A DNA stretch of 64,000 nucleotides from Virgibacillus profundi (GTDB taxonomy: Bacteria; Bacillota; Bacilli; Bacillales; Amphibacillaceae). Location: contig NZ_NPOA01000003.1 in the NCBI RefSeq assembly GCF_002287375.1, positions 62,001-126,000 of the forward strand. Direction: 5' to 3'. The translations under genes and the position numbers were made by a program. Positions within the stretch are counted from its first letter, which is position 1. Each line of letters opens with the position of its first letter. Shown here piece by piece: positions 8,385-16,739 of this stretch. The notes beneath the pieces were generated by a model, which saw only the letters and a list, made by a program, of their open reading frames with translations, had not been told where the DNA came from and did not search any database.

Positions 8385-8825
8385 TTAGGTGAACCACCTT
8401 TTAAGTTTTGAAAGAAATGAGTCTGAATTTGCCTGCTCTTCATTTTTTGTTTCTGTTTCTTGCTTCATAAAAATTTCTTCTTTGTCAATAGCGTAGTCAT
8501 AGGTTAAAACTGCTCCTATGTCTGTTTCATTTTCGTTATCAGTAATTGTTGTATAAGAAATATTATATTTATTGGCCAGATCCTTTTCTTCTTTTAAAAA
8601 TTTAGATGAGACACTGCCGTTAATGAGCAGCTTGGCATCTTTATTATCTTTCATAGCTTCTCCCAATGCTTTAAGTCCTTTATCAGACATTACCTGTCCT
8701 TTTGTTAAGACAAGTACAATTCGTTCCCTAAGGGTGCCCAGGAATTGTTCTCTTTCTGCTTCCTTTGGCCTTCTGGTACCATATATTCCTTCTGTTACAT
8801 AATCATCAACGTTTTTATTACTCAT
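8385..8825 (-). CDS. YueI family protein (DUF1694)
   Basis: This 146-residue soluble protein opens with VDDYVTEGIYGTRRPKEAER, the family hallmark. It continues with LGTLRERIVLVLTKGQVM and a later DIGAVLTYDYAID segment. The C-terminal 30 residues are polar, ending with FLSKLKRWF. YueI proteins occur widely in low-GC Gram-positives; function is unknown. Start is ATG behind GTGAGG. No operon partner is evident, since both neighbours have their own signals. Confidence 0.85.
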   Translation of the reverse strand: MSNKNVDDYVTEGIYGTRRPKEAEREQFLGTLRERIVLVLTKGQVMSDKGLKALGEAMKDNKDAKLLINGSVSSKFLKEEKDLANKYNISYTTITDNENETDIGAVLTYDYAIDKEEIFMKQETETKNEEQANSDSFLSKLKRWFT

Positions 8826-8927
8826 GTTAATTCCTCACTTTTTATTACCAGTATAGATAAATTGTACAAATTTGTTTGATAGGAAGCAAATAAGAGGACT
8901 TAGTGGTGATCAGATTAAGAACAAAAC

Positions 8928-8966
8928 ACCGGAAGCGATTCATCGTTATAATGAATCGCTTCCGGT
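8928..8966 (-). terminator. Strong terminator downstream of the YfhD gene
   Basis: A perfect 16-bp stem (8928-8943 with 8951-8966, seven-base loop) sits just past the stop of the YfhD-type gene. The T-run on the minus strand is short. Confidence 0.75.
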
Positions 8967-8972
8967 TATAAT

Positions 8973-9149
8973 CTAATTACTGCGTCGTTTAGCCCGCTTA
9001 TCTGCTGCGCGACTTCTTGCTTGTGCTTCTTTATCATCATGATCGGCGAATTCTTCTGCAAATTCTACATCAATGCCATCGGTTAGCTGATTCTTAGGAG
9101 TTTGTGCCAGAAAGCTGTTTTTTGATTTTCTGTGTTCATCTCTTCCCAT
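8973..9149 (-). CDS. YfhD family small protein
   Basis: This 58-residue polar protein matches the YfhD pattern: an N-terminal basic part, then TPKNQLTDGIDVEFAEEFAD and the acidic/basic end HDDKEAQARSRAADKRAKRR. YfhD-type proteins are small, soluble and restricted to bacilli, with unknown function. The frame extends five codons further upstream, but that ATG lies within the SD GAGGTGG. The ATG at 9149 is correctly spaced. Confidence 0.8.
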   Translation of the reverse strand: MGRDEHRKSKNSFLAQTPKNQLTDGIDVEFAEEFADHDDKEAQARSRAADKRAKRRSN

Positions 9150-9225
9150 GTCATCCCACCTCATTTAAAGTAGATTGCAGAATTAGTATGTGTCTAAATG
9201 ATCTGTTTACTATTTGAAAAAAATG

Positions 9226-10023
9226 TTATTTCCGGTCTCCACCTAAGATATCAAACAACCCTCCGGCAATACTTCCTTCTCCTTTGGAACCGCCTCTTTC
9301 AGGTGCTGCTGCAAATACTCTACTTGCAAGTCTGCTGAATGGCAGTGATTGGATCCAAACTGTTCCAGGACCACGCAAAGTTGCAAAGAATAGACCTTCT
9401 CCGCCAAATAATGCTGTTTTCACTCCACCAACATATTCGATATTATAGTCTATCTCGCCAGTCATTGCGACAAGACACCCTGTATCAACACGTAATGTTT
9501 CTCCTGCTTCGAGCACTTTTTTATGAATCGTTCCACCAGCATGAACAAAAGCCATGCCATCACCTTCAAGCTTTTGCATGATAAAGCCTTCACCACCAAA
9601 GAACCCTGTTTTAATTTTACGTTGGAATTCTATTCCGACAGAAACGCCTTTAGCTGCTGCAAGGAATGCGTCTTTTTGACAAATTAACTTTCCATTAATT
9701 TCACTTAAATCCATTGGAATAATTTTCCCTGGATAGGGAGAAGCGAAGGAAACATGTTTTTTTACCGCACCCTCATTCGTAAAAGTTGTCATAAATAGAC
9801 TTTCCCCAGTAATTACACGTTTACCGGCCCCAAGAAGTTTTCCCATAATTCCGCTACCCTGTTTTTCTGAACCATCTCCAAAAATCGTTTCCATCTGAAT
9901 TTGATCATCCATCATCATTAAGCTTCCTGCCTCGGCAATTACTGTTTCTTGTGGGTCGAGCTCCACTTCAACAAATTGCATGTCATCCCCATGAAGTTTG
10001 TAATCGATCTCATGATTATTCAT
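9226..10023 (-). CDS. AIM24/TIGR00266 family protein
   Basis: This 265-residue soluble protein has repeated glycine-containing beta segments: [15 protein letters not shown] near the N-terminus, [19 protein letters not shown], then [20 protein letters not shown]. The double FGGEG motif is diagnostic of the TIGR00266/AIM24 family. The C-terminus is Gly-rich, ending [12 protein letters not shown]. The bacterial function is not established; some members are linked to stress or membrane processes. It has a good SD (AAAGGGAG) and is monocistronic. Confidence 0.85.
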   Translation of the reverse strand: MNNHEIDYKLHGDDMQFVEVELDPQETVIAEAGSLMMMDDQIQMETIFGDGSEKQGSGIMGKLLGAGKRVITGESLFMTTFTNEGAVKKHVSFASPYPGKIIPMDLSEINGKLICQKDAFLAAAKGVSVGIEFQRKIKTGFFGGEGFIMQKLEGDGMAFVHAGGTIHKKVLEAGETLRVDTGCLVAMTGEIDYNIEYVGGVKTALFGGEGLFFATLRGPGTVWIQSLPFSRLASRVFAAAPERGGSKGEGSIAGGLFDILGGDRK

Positions 10024-10154
10024 CTTCCCAGCTCCCTTTGATTTATTCTTCTTAATTATACGTTAATTCAATCAATATAGGTTCGCTTTTTAAAATATTT
10101 ATTTTCAAATAATTATAGTACATTTTCATATACTAACAAAAAGGAGGTTATGTT

Positions 10155-12107
10155 ATGTCGTTAAATATAACACAAAAATTAATTAAAGATCACCTTGTCT
10201 CAGGTGAGATGAAACCCGGTACAGAAATCGGTCTGAAAATTGATCAGACACTGACCCAGGATGCAACAGGTACGTTAGTCATGCTGGAATTGGAGGCAAT
10301 GGAATTAGACCAGGCAAAAACAGAAGCATCAGCCCAGTATGTAGATCATAATTTAATTCAGGTGGATAATAAAAATCCAGATGATCATTTATTTTTACAT
10401 AGTGCCACAAGGAGGTTTGGATTGTACCATAGTCGCCCGGGTAATGGTGTGAGTCATCCTGTCCATATGCAGCGATTAGCAAAACCGGGGAAAACTCTCC
10501 TTGGCTCAGATAGCCATACCTGTGCCAATGGTTGTATGGGAATGCTTGCAATGGGGGCAGGTGGAATTGATGTAGCATTAGCCATTGCGGGGGAGCCTTT
10601 TTATGTGAAAATGCCTGAAGTATGGGGAATCAAATTAACAGGGGAGCTCCCTGATTGGGTAAGTGCAAAAGATATGATTCTGGAGCTTCTTCGCAGGCAT
10701 GATGTCAAAGGTGGAGTAGGAAGGGTCATTGAATACTATGGTCCTGGATTGAAACACCTGAGCGCAATGGATCGTCATGTTATCGCAAATATGGGGGCAG
10801 AGCTTGGAGCGACAGGTACCGTATTTCCTTCAGATAAGGAAATAAAGCGGTATTTAAAAGAGCAGGACAGGGAAGATGATTGGATTGAACTACTTGCAGA
10901 CAAGAATGCCACATACGATATTAATGATGAATTGAATCTTGCTGAGATTGAACCACTCATTGCCAAACCATCCAGTCCTGGTAATGTAGTTCCTGTTACA
11001 GAGGTTGCAGGAACGCCAATATATCAATCCTATATAGGCTCTTCAGCTAACCCGGGGTTTCGTGATTTTGCGATAGCTGCCGAGATTGTAAAGGATTCAC
11101 ATGTAGCAGATGGTGTCTCCTTCGATATTAACCCGACTTCCAAGCAGATGCTAACAGATTTAGTTATGGAAAGCCATGTTGCGAGTCTTCTTCAGGCAGG
11201 TGGGCGTTTGCACCAGGCCGGATGTAACGGATGTATCGGTATGGGGCAGGCTCCTGCATCCGGGAGGAATAGTTTACGAACAACGCCCAGGAATTTTCCA
11301 GGAAGGTCCGGGACGAAGGAAGATAGTGTCTATCTATGCAGTCCGGAAACTGCAGCAGTATCGGCATTAACTGGTGTGATCACTGATCCTAGAACAGTAG
11401 ATGGAAATTTTCCAAAGGTAAAAGATCCAAAGAACCCAACAGTTGACGTGAATTTATTGGATAAACCATTGCCATATGAAGAGGCAAAAAAGGTTCAATT
11501 ACACAAAGGACCAAATATCGCTTCCATTCCAAAGATGGATGAAATGTCTGATCAGATAGAAATTCCTATTTTATTAAAGATGGGGGATAACATTTCTACA
11601 GATGAGATACTTGCTGGAGGAGCAAGAGTGCTGCCATTTCGAAGTAATCTTCCGGAAATAAGTAAATTTACATTTGAGATTATTGATGAAACATATTATA
11701 AACGAGGAAAAGAAACTGTAGAGAAAGGTGGTCATGCTGTAGTTGGCGGTTTCAACTATGGGCAGGGTTCAAGTCGGGAGCATGCTGCACTTGCGCCAAG
11801 ATATCTCGGACTGCGGGTAGCCTTAGTGAAAGATTTCGCTCGTATCCATTGGCAAAACCTGGTTAACTTTGGCGTGCTTCCACTAACTTTTGTCAATGAA
11901 GAGGATTATGACTTGCTAGAACAAGGTGACATTCTTGAAGCTTCCGGCTTAAGGTCAAAAGTTGTTGCAGGAAATGAATTTACTTTAAGTGTAAAAGGTA
12001 AAAATCAGCTAATAAAAGTAAGACACGCTTTGTCTGAACGGCAAATAGAAATTATGTTAAAAGGCGGAATTATTAACTGGGTGAAAGATCGAAAGGTAAA
12101 ACCATAA
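10155..12107 (+). CDS. Aconitate hydratase (about 650-residue type)
   Basis: This 650-residue Fe-S hydratase interconverts citrate and isocitrate. The first cluster Cys lies in LLGSDSHTCANGCMGM (about residue 120). The other two lie in QAGCNGCIGMGQ (about 355). The C-terminal swivel domain has NYGQGSSREHAALAPRYLG, with the substrate-binding SSRE motif. It is shorter than B. subtilis CitB (909 residues) and belongs to the mitochondrial-like aconitase type, so it is probably a second aconitase or a relative such as homoaconitase. Start is ATG behind AAAGGAGG. A tiny Cys-rich gene follows 19 bases later, likely co-transcribed. Confidence 0.8.
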   Translation: MSLNITQKLIKDHLVSGEMKPGTEIGLKIDQTLTQDATGTLVMLELEAMELDQAKTEASAQYVDHNLIQVDNKNPDDHLFLHSATRRFGLYHSRPGNGVSHPVHMQRLAKPGKTLLGSDSHTCANGCMGMLAMGAGGIDVALAIAGEPFYVKMPEVWGIKLTGELPDWVSAKDMILELLRRHDVKGGVGRVIEYYGPGLKHLSAMDRHVIANMGAELGATGTVFPSDKEIKRYLKEQDREDDWIELLADKNATYDINDELNLAEIEPLIAKPSSPGNVVPVTEVAGTPIYQSYIGSSANPGFRDFAIAAEIVKDSHVADGVSFDINPTSKQMLTDLVMESHVASLLQAGGRLHQAGCNGCIGMGQAPASGRNSLRTTPRNFPGRSGTKEDSVYLCSPETAAVSALTGVITDPRTVDGNFPKVKDPKNPTVDVNLLDKPLPYEEAKKVQLHKGPNIASIPKMDEMSDQIEIPILLKMGDNISTDEILAGGARVLPFRSNLPEISKFTFEIIDETYYKRGKETVEKGGHAVVGGFNYGQGSSREHAALAPRYLGLRVALVKDFARIHWQNLVNFGVLPLTFVNEEDYDLLEQGDILEASGLRSKVVAGNEFTLSVKGKNQLIKVRHALSERQIEIMLKGGIINWVKDRKVKP

Positions 12108-12126
12108 TAGAAAGGAGAAGATATTC

Positions 12127-12303
12127 ATGGTGAGTAGAGAGAATACGTGCAAGGCCTGTGAAGGAACGGGAATGCTGTCAGATGATGAAGGCTGGCAGTA
12201 TAAATGCAGTGTTTGCAATGGAGACGGGATCTATGCACAGTCTGATGCTGCGAGACCGGCAAGAGTAATGTCAGTAGATGAGAATAATCGCTTGTTGGAC
12301 TAG
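12127..12303 (+). CDS. Tiny zinc-knuckle protein with two CxxCxGxG-like motifs, 58 residues
   Basis: The frame starts MVSRENTCKACEGTG and later has CSVCNGDG, two CxxCxGxG-type knuckles like those in the DnaJ zinc finger. AAAGGAG precedes the ATG with good spacing. The gene follows aconitase by 19 bases. The protein is soluble and probably binds one zinc. A role in aconitase handling is only suggested by position. It is below the usual gene-finder size limit and may be missing from automatic annotation. Confidence 0.7.
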   Translation: MVSRENTCKACEGTGMLSDDEGWQYKCSVCNGDGIYAQSDAARPARVMSVDENNRLLD

Positions 12304-12328
12304 TCTTCAGTTGGGGTTAAAGAGTGGA

Positions 12329-12497
12329 AAGTTGAGAGAAAAGTGCTGATAGTTGAGAGAAACCAATGAAAAGTTGTGAGAAAACATAAGAAAGTTGAGA
12401 GATAAAAAGAATATAAACATTTATCTCTCAACTTTGCCGGAATTTCTCTCAACAAGATTCAGTTTTCTCTCAACTTTGTCCGTTCGTCTCTCAACAA
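12329..12497. repeat. Cluster of eight AAGTTGAGAGA-type 11-mers, four forward and four inverted
   Basis: Forward copies lie at 12329-12339, 12350-12360, 12371-12381 (variant GTGAGA) and 12392-12402. Inverted copies lie at 12424-12434, 12445-12455 (ends CAACAA), 12466-12476 and 12487-12497 (ends CAACAA). Spacing within each arm is exactly 21 bases. The central pair extends to a perfect 15-bp inverted repeat (12392-12406 with 12420-12434). The cluster sits between the ends of the convergent small zinc-knuckle gene (+) and the coat gene (-). The rest of 12304-12651 holds only this and a terminator. Confidence 0.8.
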
Positions 12498-12600
12498 TAT
12501 CCAGTTTTGCCCGGTTACTCTTGATTTCGGGCGGTATGGGCACATAGATTTTAGCACCAGAAAGCAAAGTATCACCCCAGAGAACATATTAACGAAAAAA

Positions 12601-12632
12601 AATAGCATACCATTTTCAATTGGTATGCTATT
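12601..12632 (-). terminator. Terminator of the CotF-like gene
   Basis: AATAGCATACCA (12601-12612) pairs with TGGTATGCTATT (12621-12632). On the minus strand the stem runs into a long T-run. Confidence 0.8.
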
Positions 12633-12651
12633 TCTTGTTAATTCCATTATA

Positions 12652-13263
12652 TTAATGTGGCATTGTACCTTGCACTGGTGCATAACTATTTATATAATTT
12701 TGCATATCCTCTTGTTTCAGCTGTGGCACCTGATAATACTGATTTTTATTCTGGTATAAAAATACTTCATAGGCCATTTCGATTAAATTGGGAATACTAT
12801 CGGCAAAGACCCTTCTTAATACTGGATTTGTTGCTTCTAATGCAGTCATAGTAAAGGATGAAGCTGAAGCTTTTAAATTCCCCATCATAAAACTGGAGAT
12901 GCACTCATCGTTCAATTCATTAACAGATTGTGCAGGAGTTTTCGGTTGAGATGGCTGCATTCCGTATACTACATTATTTCCCTGAGCCATGTTATAGGTT
13001 TGTGTTTTAACAGCAGGCTCCTGTCCGGTTTTTAATGTCTCTACGATCGTATTGTACGTTTGCGTTAAAAATGTTTTATGCTGCTGTGACATCGTTTTTA
13101 ATTCGGGATCCTGAATATGCTGTTCATATAGCAAGCATTGTTCCATTCCGCCAACCAACCCACCTATTGCTTCATGTGCATCAAATAATTCATGTCCCCC
13201 ATGACTTTGCTGTGCAGGCATTTGTGAGGAGCCTTGTAAATTTTGATTTTGTTGATTTTGCAA
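12652..13263 (-). CDS. CotF-like spore coat protein
   Basis: The product is about 203 residues. A Gln/Asn-rich N-terminus (MQNQQNQNLQGSSQMPAQQS) is followed by helical segments such as LFDAHEAIGGLVGGMEQCLL and LNDECISSFMMGNLKASASS, and it ends with a Tyr/Gln-rich tail. This is the pattern of CotF/YhcQ-type coat proteins, which have a ferritin-like helical fold. The frame can be extended 20 codons upstream, but AAGGAGGT lies seven bases before the TTG at 13263, so that is my start. It is monocistronic with its own terminator. Expression in the mother cell is expected for the family. Confidence 0.8.
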   Translation of the reverse strand: MQNQQNQNLQGSSQMPAQQSHGGHELFDAHEAIGGLVGGMEQCLLYEQHIQDPELKTMSQQHKTFLTQTYNTIVETLKTGQEPAVKTQTYNMAQGNNVVYGMQPSQPKTPAQSVNELNDECISSFMMGNLKASASSFTMTALEATNPVLRRVFADSIPNLIEMAYEVFLYQNKNQYYQVPQLKQEDMQNYINSYAPVQGTMPH

Positions 13264-13443
13264 TAAAATTACCTCCTTCATATTATCAATGTTATTTTGA
13301 GCATTACCTGTGAACTTATTCATTGGAATTATTTATTATTTACTAATTAAAGTTATGCCCTATAAGTATTTTAACTTTGAACTTCATTTCACAAATAAAA
13401 AGTTGTATAATTTAGTTTTGAAGAAAAAGAGAGGACGACTTTT

Positions 13444-13716
13444 ATGACGAAAAAACAACCACCTGTTCATCAATCAAATGATAAAGATAATAATGGGGAA
13501 AATATCGAGGTTTGGGAAGATATTGTAAACATTAAGGATTTAATATTAAGTATCGCAATTTGTACGATAACTACATTGGGGGGCTATCTCATTGCACCGG
13601 ATGACTCATCAAAACAACTAATGTTTGGCTTAATTGGAGTCGTTGTTGGTTTTGCAATTTGCAGCATTATCATCAAACCAAAGCGTACGATCACTTATGT
13701 GGATGAGGAGAACTAA
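13444..13716 (+). CDS. Small membrane protein upstream of TctA-type permease
   Basis: This 90-residue protein has a polar N-terminus (MTKKQPPVHQSNDKDN), two hydrophobic helices (about 37-52 and 59-77) and a short basic/acidic tail. The next gene starts three bases after its stop, so the pair is an operon. The position recalls TctB, the small membrane subunit of tripartite tricarboxylate transporters, but TctB has four helices and is longer, so I do not name it. GAGGACG precedes the ATG. Confidence 0.75.
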   Translation: MTKKQPPVHQSNDKDNNGENIEVWEDIVNIKDLILSIAICTITTLGGYLIAPDDSSKQLMFGLIGVVVGFAICSIIIKPKRTITYVDEEN

Positions 13717-13719
13717 AGG

Positions 13720-15072
13720 ATGGATTTAACAATAATTATAGAAATGATTGCTGCATCCGTTTTTGGTGCAGTATTATATACGATCATAGGGATAGCTCCA
13801 GGTACAGATGAAACCGCAGTTTTAGCTCCGGTAACATTGGTATTAGTTCTAACTGGTATGGAACCGATTGTCATCTTGGCATTTTTTATCTCGGCAATAG
13901 TTGCGAAAAAACTAACGGACTCTATTCCTGTAGCAATCGCAGGCATTCCGGGAGGCGTTATGTCTGCCCCCATGGTTGAGCATGCAATGGTGCTGAAAAA
14001 ACATGGTATGCCTGACGTCAGTATTCGGAAAATGGCTTCAGGCTCTGTGATCGGTACGATTATTTCCGTGCCACTAAGTCTAATTTTGGCAAATATGCTT
14101 ATACCACTAGGGGACGTCATTGCAGAATACTCCAGCCAAATATTTTTTGGTGGTGCAGTGTTCCTGGCATTAATGACCAAGAATCGTTGGCTTGCATTAA
14201 TCTCCATTGTGCCCTTTGCTTTGCTGATTCAAGGCTTAAGACACCTATATTGGGGGATCGGTGCAGTACCGGAAGATACAACGGTTTTCACTTCCTTTTT
14301 TCTTGGAATCACAATAGGCCCTATTATTTTACGATTATTTGAATTGTTGAATAAGGACATTCGTAACAGCTTACCACGCAGAAAAACAAATGATATTGTA
14401 TTAAGGAAACAAAAGCCGATAAAGGGATTTCCAAATCCATTTAAGCTATTGGATAAACAAGAGGTGGGATCGTCTGCTATAGCTTCGGTTTTTGGGGTTG
14501 GAACTTTCTTTATGAGTCCTGTCGGGATGACCATCTTTTTAGGAGAATTATTCTCCAGTCGTATAAAGGAGCCGATAAAAAAAGCCTCAAGGGCTATTTC
14601 GAGTATGGACGGGGTTACAAACGCTGGATATATTGCAGGAACACTAATACCTTTAATTGCGATAGGACTACCTTTGTCACCTACAGCAATTGGACCGGGT
14701 ATTGCTCTGTTTGAGGCACCACCGGTTTTTACAGAAGATCATAACTTACATCATATTTTGTCAATGAGTGATTTTGTAATTGCCACTGTAATAGGTGCTG
14801 TAATCGCAATAAGTCTGACATTTTTCGTTACGATAAAATATTCCCAGCAAATTTGTGCTTTCGTGTTTAAATATATTCCGCATGAAGCTTTACTAGGGGT
14901 GTTTTTTGGACTTGTTATCATGCTTGCATATAGGGATGCCGGACTAATTAATATTGGTGGTGTACTTTTAATCGGACTGGTAGCAGGTATTTTACACCGC
15001 TGGGGCGTTAACTATGGTGTGCAATTTATGATTTTGTATTCAGCCCCGTGGATTGTTATGCAGTTATTATAG
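13720..15072 (+). CDS. Tripartite tricarboxylate transporter permease, TctA family
   Basis: This 450-residue polytopic protein has about 10-12 helices. It carries the TctA pattern IGIAPGTDETAVLAP near the N-terminus, a substrate-site loop AIAGIPGGVMSAPMVEH and the half-repeat IAIGLPLSPTAIGPGIALF. TctA works with TctB and the periplasmic or lipoprotein-type TctC binder. No TctC gene is nearby, so a binder must be encoded elsewhere or the protein works alone. The substrate (citrate or another carboxylate) is not evident. It is co-transcribed with the small membrane protein before it. Confidence 0.8.
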   Translation: MDLTIIIEMIAASVFGAVLYTIIGIAPGTDETAVLAPVTLVLVLTGMEPIVILAFFISAIVAKKLTDSIPVAIAGIPGGVMSAPMVEHAMVLKKHGMPDVSIRKMASGSVIGTIISVPLSLILANMLIPLGDVIAEYSSQIFFGGAVFLALMTKNRWLALISIVPFALLIQGLRHLYWGIGAVPEDTTVFTSFFLGITIGPIILRLFELLNKDIRNSLPRRKTNDIVLRKQKPIKGFPNPFKLLDKQEVGSSAIASVFGVGTFFMSPVGMTIFLGELFSSRIKEPIKKASRAISSMDGVTNAGYIAGTLIPLIAIGLPLSPTAIGPGIALFEAPPVFTEDHNLHHILSMSDFVIATVIGAVIAISLTFFVTIKYSQQICAFVFKYIPHEALLGVFFGLVIMLAYRDAGLINIGGVLLIGLVAGILHRWGVNYGVQFMILYSAPWIVMQLL

Positions 15073-15157
15073 GAAAATGGCGGAACATATCGATATTAGA
15101 ACTATAAAAGGATTAAATTTGCTAAAATATAAGTGGATAGCGAGGAGGAAATAAATG

Positions 15158-15190
15158 AAGCATTTACACATTTTGTGTAGATGCTTTTTC
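15158..15190 (+). terminator. Rho-independent terminator after the TctA operon
   Basis: AAGCATTTACACA (15158-15170) pairs with TGTGTAGATGCTT (15174-15186), with one G-U pair, followed by TTTC. A short 25-codon frame with an SD overlaps it but is better explained by the hairpin. Confidence 0.75.
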
Positions 15191-15256
15191 CTGATTGAAA
15201 CCTTTAATGGACATCAATCGTATCATAATTAAGGTTTTTATCAAGGAGGCTAATTT

Positions 15257-16549
15257 GTGAAAAAAGGTCTAATGTCAATATTGATAGTATTCATTATTTT
15301 AACGGGATGCAATAATGATAATAAAGAAGATGAATCTTCTAAAGGAGATGATTCAATAATGGAAAGCTTAACAGGCTTCTGGTCTGGTGCAATAGAAATA
15401 CCTAACCAGCCGCTTGACATTCAAGTGGATTTTGAAAACAAGGATGAGTTGACTGGTGAACTCAGTATTCCAATACAAGGAGTCCAAAATTATCCACTGT
15501 CCACAATTAAAATGGAGGATATGAATATTGTTTTTACCATGGAAATTCAGGGTCAATATATTACATTTGATGGCAATTTGGAAGATGAAAAAATTACAGG
15601 TACGTTTAAACAAAATGGACAGTCATTCCCGTTTGAGTTGGCAAAAGGAGAAGCTGTGGTGGGTAATGATGAAGAAGATGGTGAATTTCTCCAGATAGAA
15701 ACAGATCATGGAACACTTCATGGTGAGCTGGAAACTCCTGACGGCGAGGGTTCATTCACTGTTATGATCATTATTCCTGGTTCTGGACCAACAGACCGTA
15801 ATGGGAATTCACCAGGCATCCAAAATAATAGTTTAAAATTATTGGCTGAACAGCTTGCTGAACAAGGGATAGCCACTGTTCGTTACGATAAACGAGGTGC
15901 CGGGAAAAATATACAATCAGCAATACCCGAGCAGGAAATGACTTTTGATCAAATGGTTAATGATGCTACTTCCTGGGTGGAGCTTTTGGAAAAAGATGAG
16001 AACTATTCGCAGGTCGGTATTATCGGCCATAGCCAAGGTTCTTTAGTAGGTATGCTTGCGGCACGGGAAAGTAATGTTTCTTCCTTTATATCTTTAGCGG
16101 GAGCAGGTCAGCCCATAGACAAAGTGCTGGAAAATCAACTAAGTGAGCAATTATCAGATGAATTGTTGAAAGAAAGCAAGGAAATATTGCAACAGCTAAA
16201 AGAAGGTAAACATGTAGAAAATATTAGTCAGGAATTACAAAGTGTATTTCGTCCATCCGTTCAATCCTTCCTATCATCATGGATGCAATATGATCCTGCG
16301 GAAGAAATTCAGAAACTGGAAGTTCCCACGCTCATTGTTAATGGAGAAAATGACTTACAGGTTCCCGTCAGTGAGGCAAAATTACTTCATGAAGCAAAAA
16401 GTGATGCCGAATTAATGTTAATTGAAAAAATGAATCATGTTTTGAAAGAAGCTCCTGCAGATCGTGAAGGAAATATGCAGACATATTCAAATCCGGATCT
16501 TCCATTGGCAGACGGCTTGATAAATGGAATTGTCGAATTTTTAGAGTAA
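15257..16549 (+). CDS. Lipoprotein alpha/beta hydrolase
   Basis: This 430-residue protein starts with a lipoprotein signal peptide (MKKGLMSILIVFIILTGC; Cys 18 is the lipidation site) and an Asp/Asn-rich linker. A beta-rich N-terminal domain (about 35-135) precedes the hydrolase domain. The nucleophile elbow is GHSQGS, the oxyanion region is IIPGSGPTDRNG, and the acid/His pair is in VNGENDLQVP and NHVLK. This fits the S33/DLH-like esterase group. It should act on the outer face of the membrane. The GTG start is supported by AAGGAGG. Substrate is unknown. Confidence 0.85.
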   Translation: MKKGLMSILIVFIILTGCNNDNKEDESSKGDDSIMESLTGFWSGAIEIPNQPLDIQVDFENKDELTGELSIPIQGVQNYPLSTIKMEDMNIVFTMEIQGQYITFDGNLEDEKITGTFKQNGQSFPFELAKGEAVVGNDEEDGEFLQIETDHGTLHGELETPDGEGSFTVMIIIPGSGPTDRNGNSPGIQNNSLKLLAEQLAEQGIATVRYDKRGAGKNIQSAIPEQEMTFDQMVNDATSWVELLEKDENYSQVGIIGHSQGSLVGMLAARESNVSSFISLAGAGQPIDKVLENQLSEQLSDELLKESKEILQQLKEGKHVENISQELQSVFRPSVQSFLSSWMQYDPAEEIQKLEVPTLIVNGENDLQVPVSEAKLLHEAKSDAELMLIEKMNHVLKEAPADREGNMQTYSNPDLPLADGLINGIVEFLE

Positions 16550-16739
16550 AACAACTAATTTTGAATTTCTTATGAGAAGTGAAGAGAGGAAATTGTATTT
16601 TCCTCTGGACATTTTTCAATTTTGACAGTAATAGTACGATGAAAATCTGAATTTCAGGTATTAGATAAATATAATGAACAGTTGTATAATACCATTAGAG
16701 GAAAAACTGCAAAACTAAATAAAGAATGGAGGTTTTGAC

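Noticed and set aside
5102-12497. CRISPR-like reading of the AAGTTGAGAGA clusters
   Set aside because: The unit is only 11 bases with about 10-base spacers and inverts in the middle; no cas genes are present.
13713-14207. Long minus-strand frame opposite the TctA gene
   Set aside because: It is a mirror frame of a well-supported membrane protein gene, without SD or recognised domain.
15154-15231. A 25-codon ORF with GAGGAGG upstream
   Set aside because: It coincides exactly with a strong terminator hairpin after the TctA gene; the SD-like purines look accidental.
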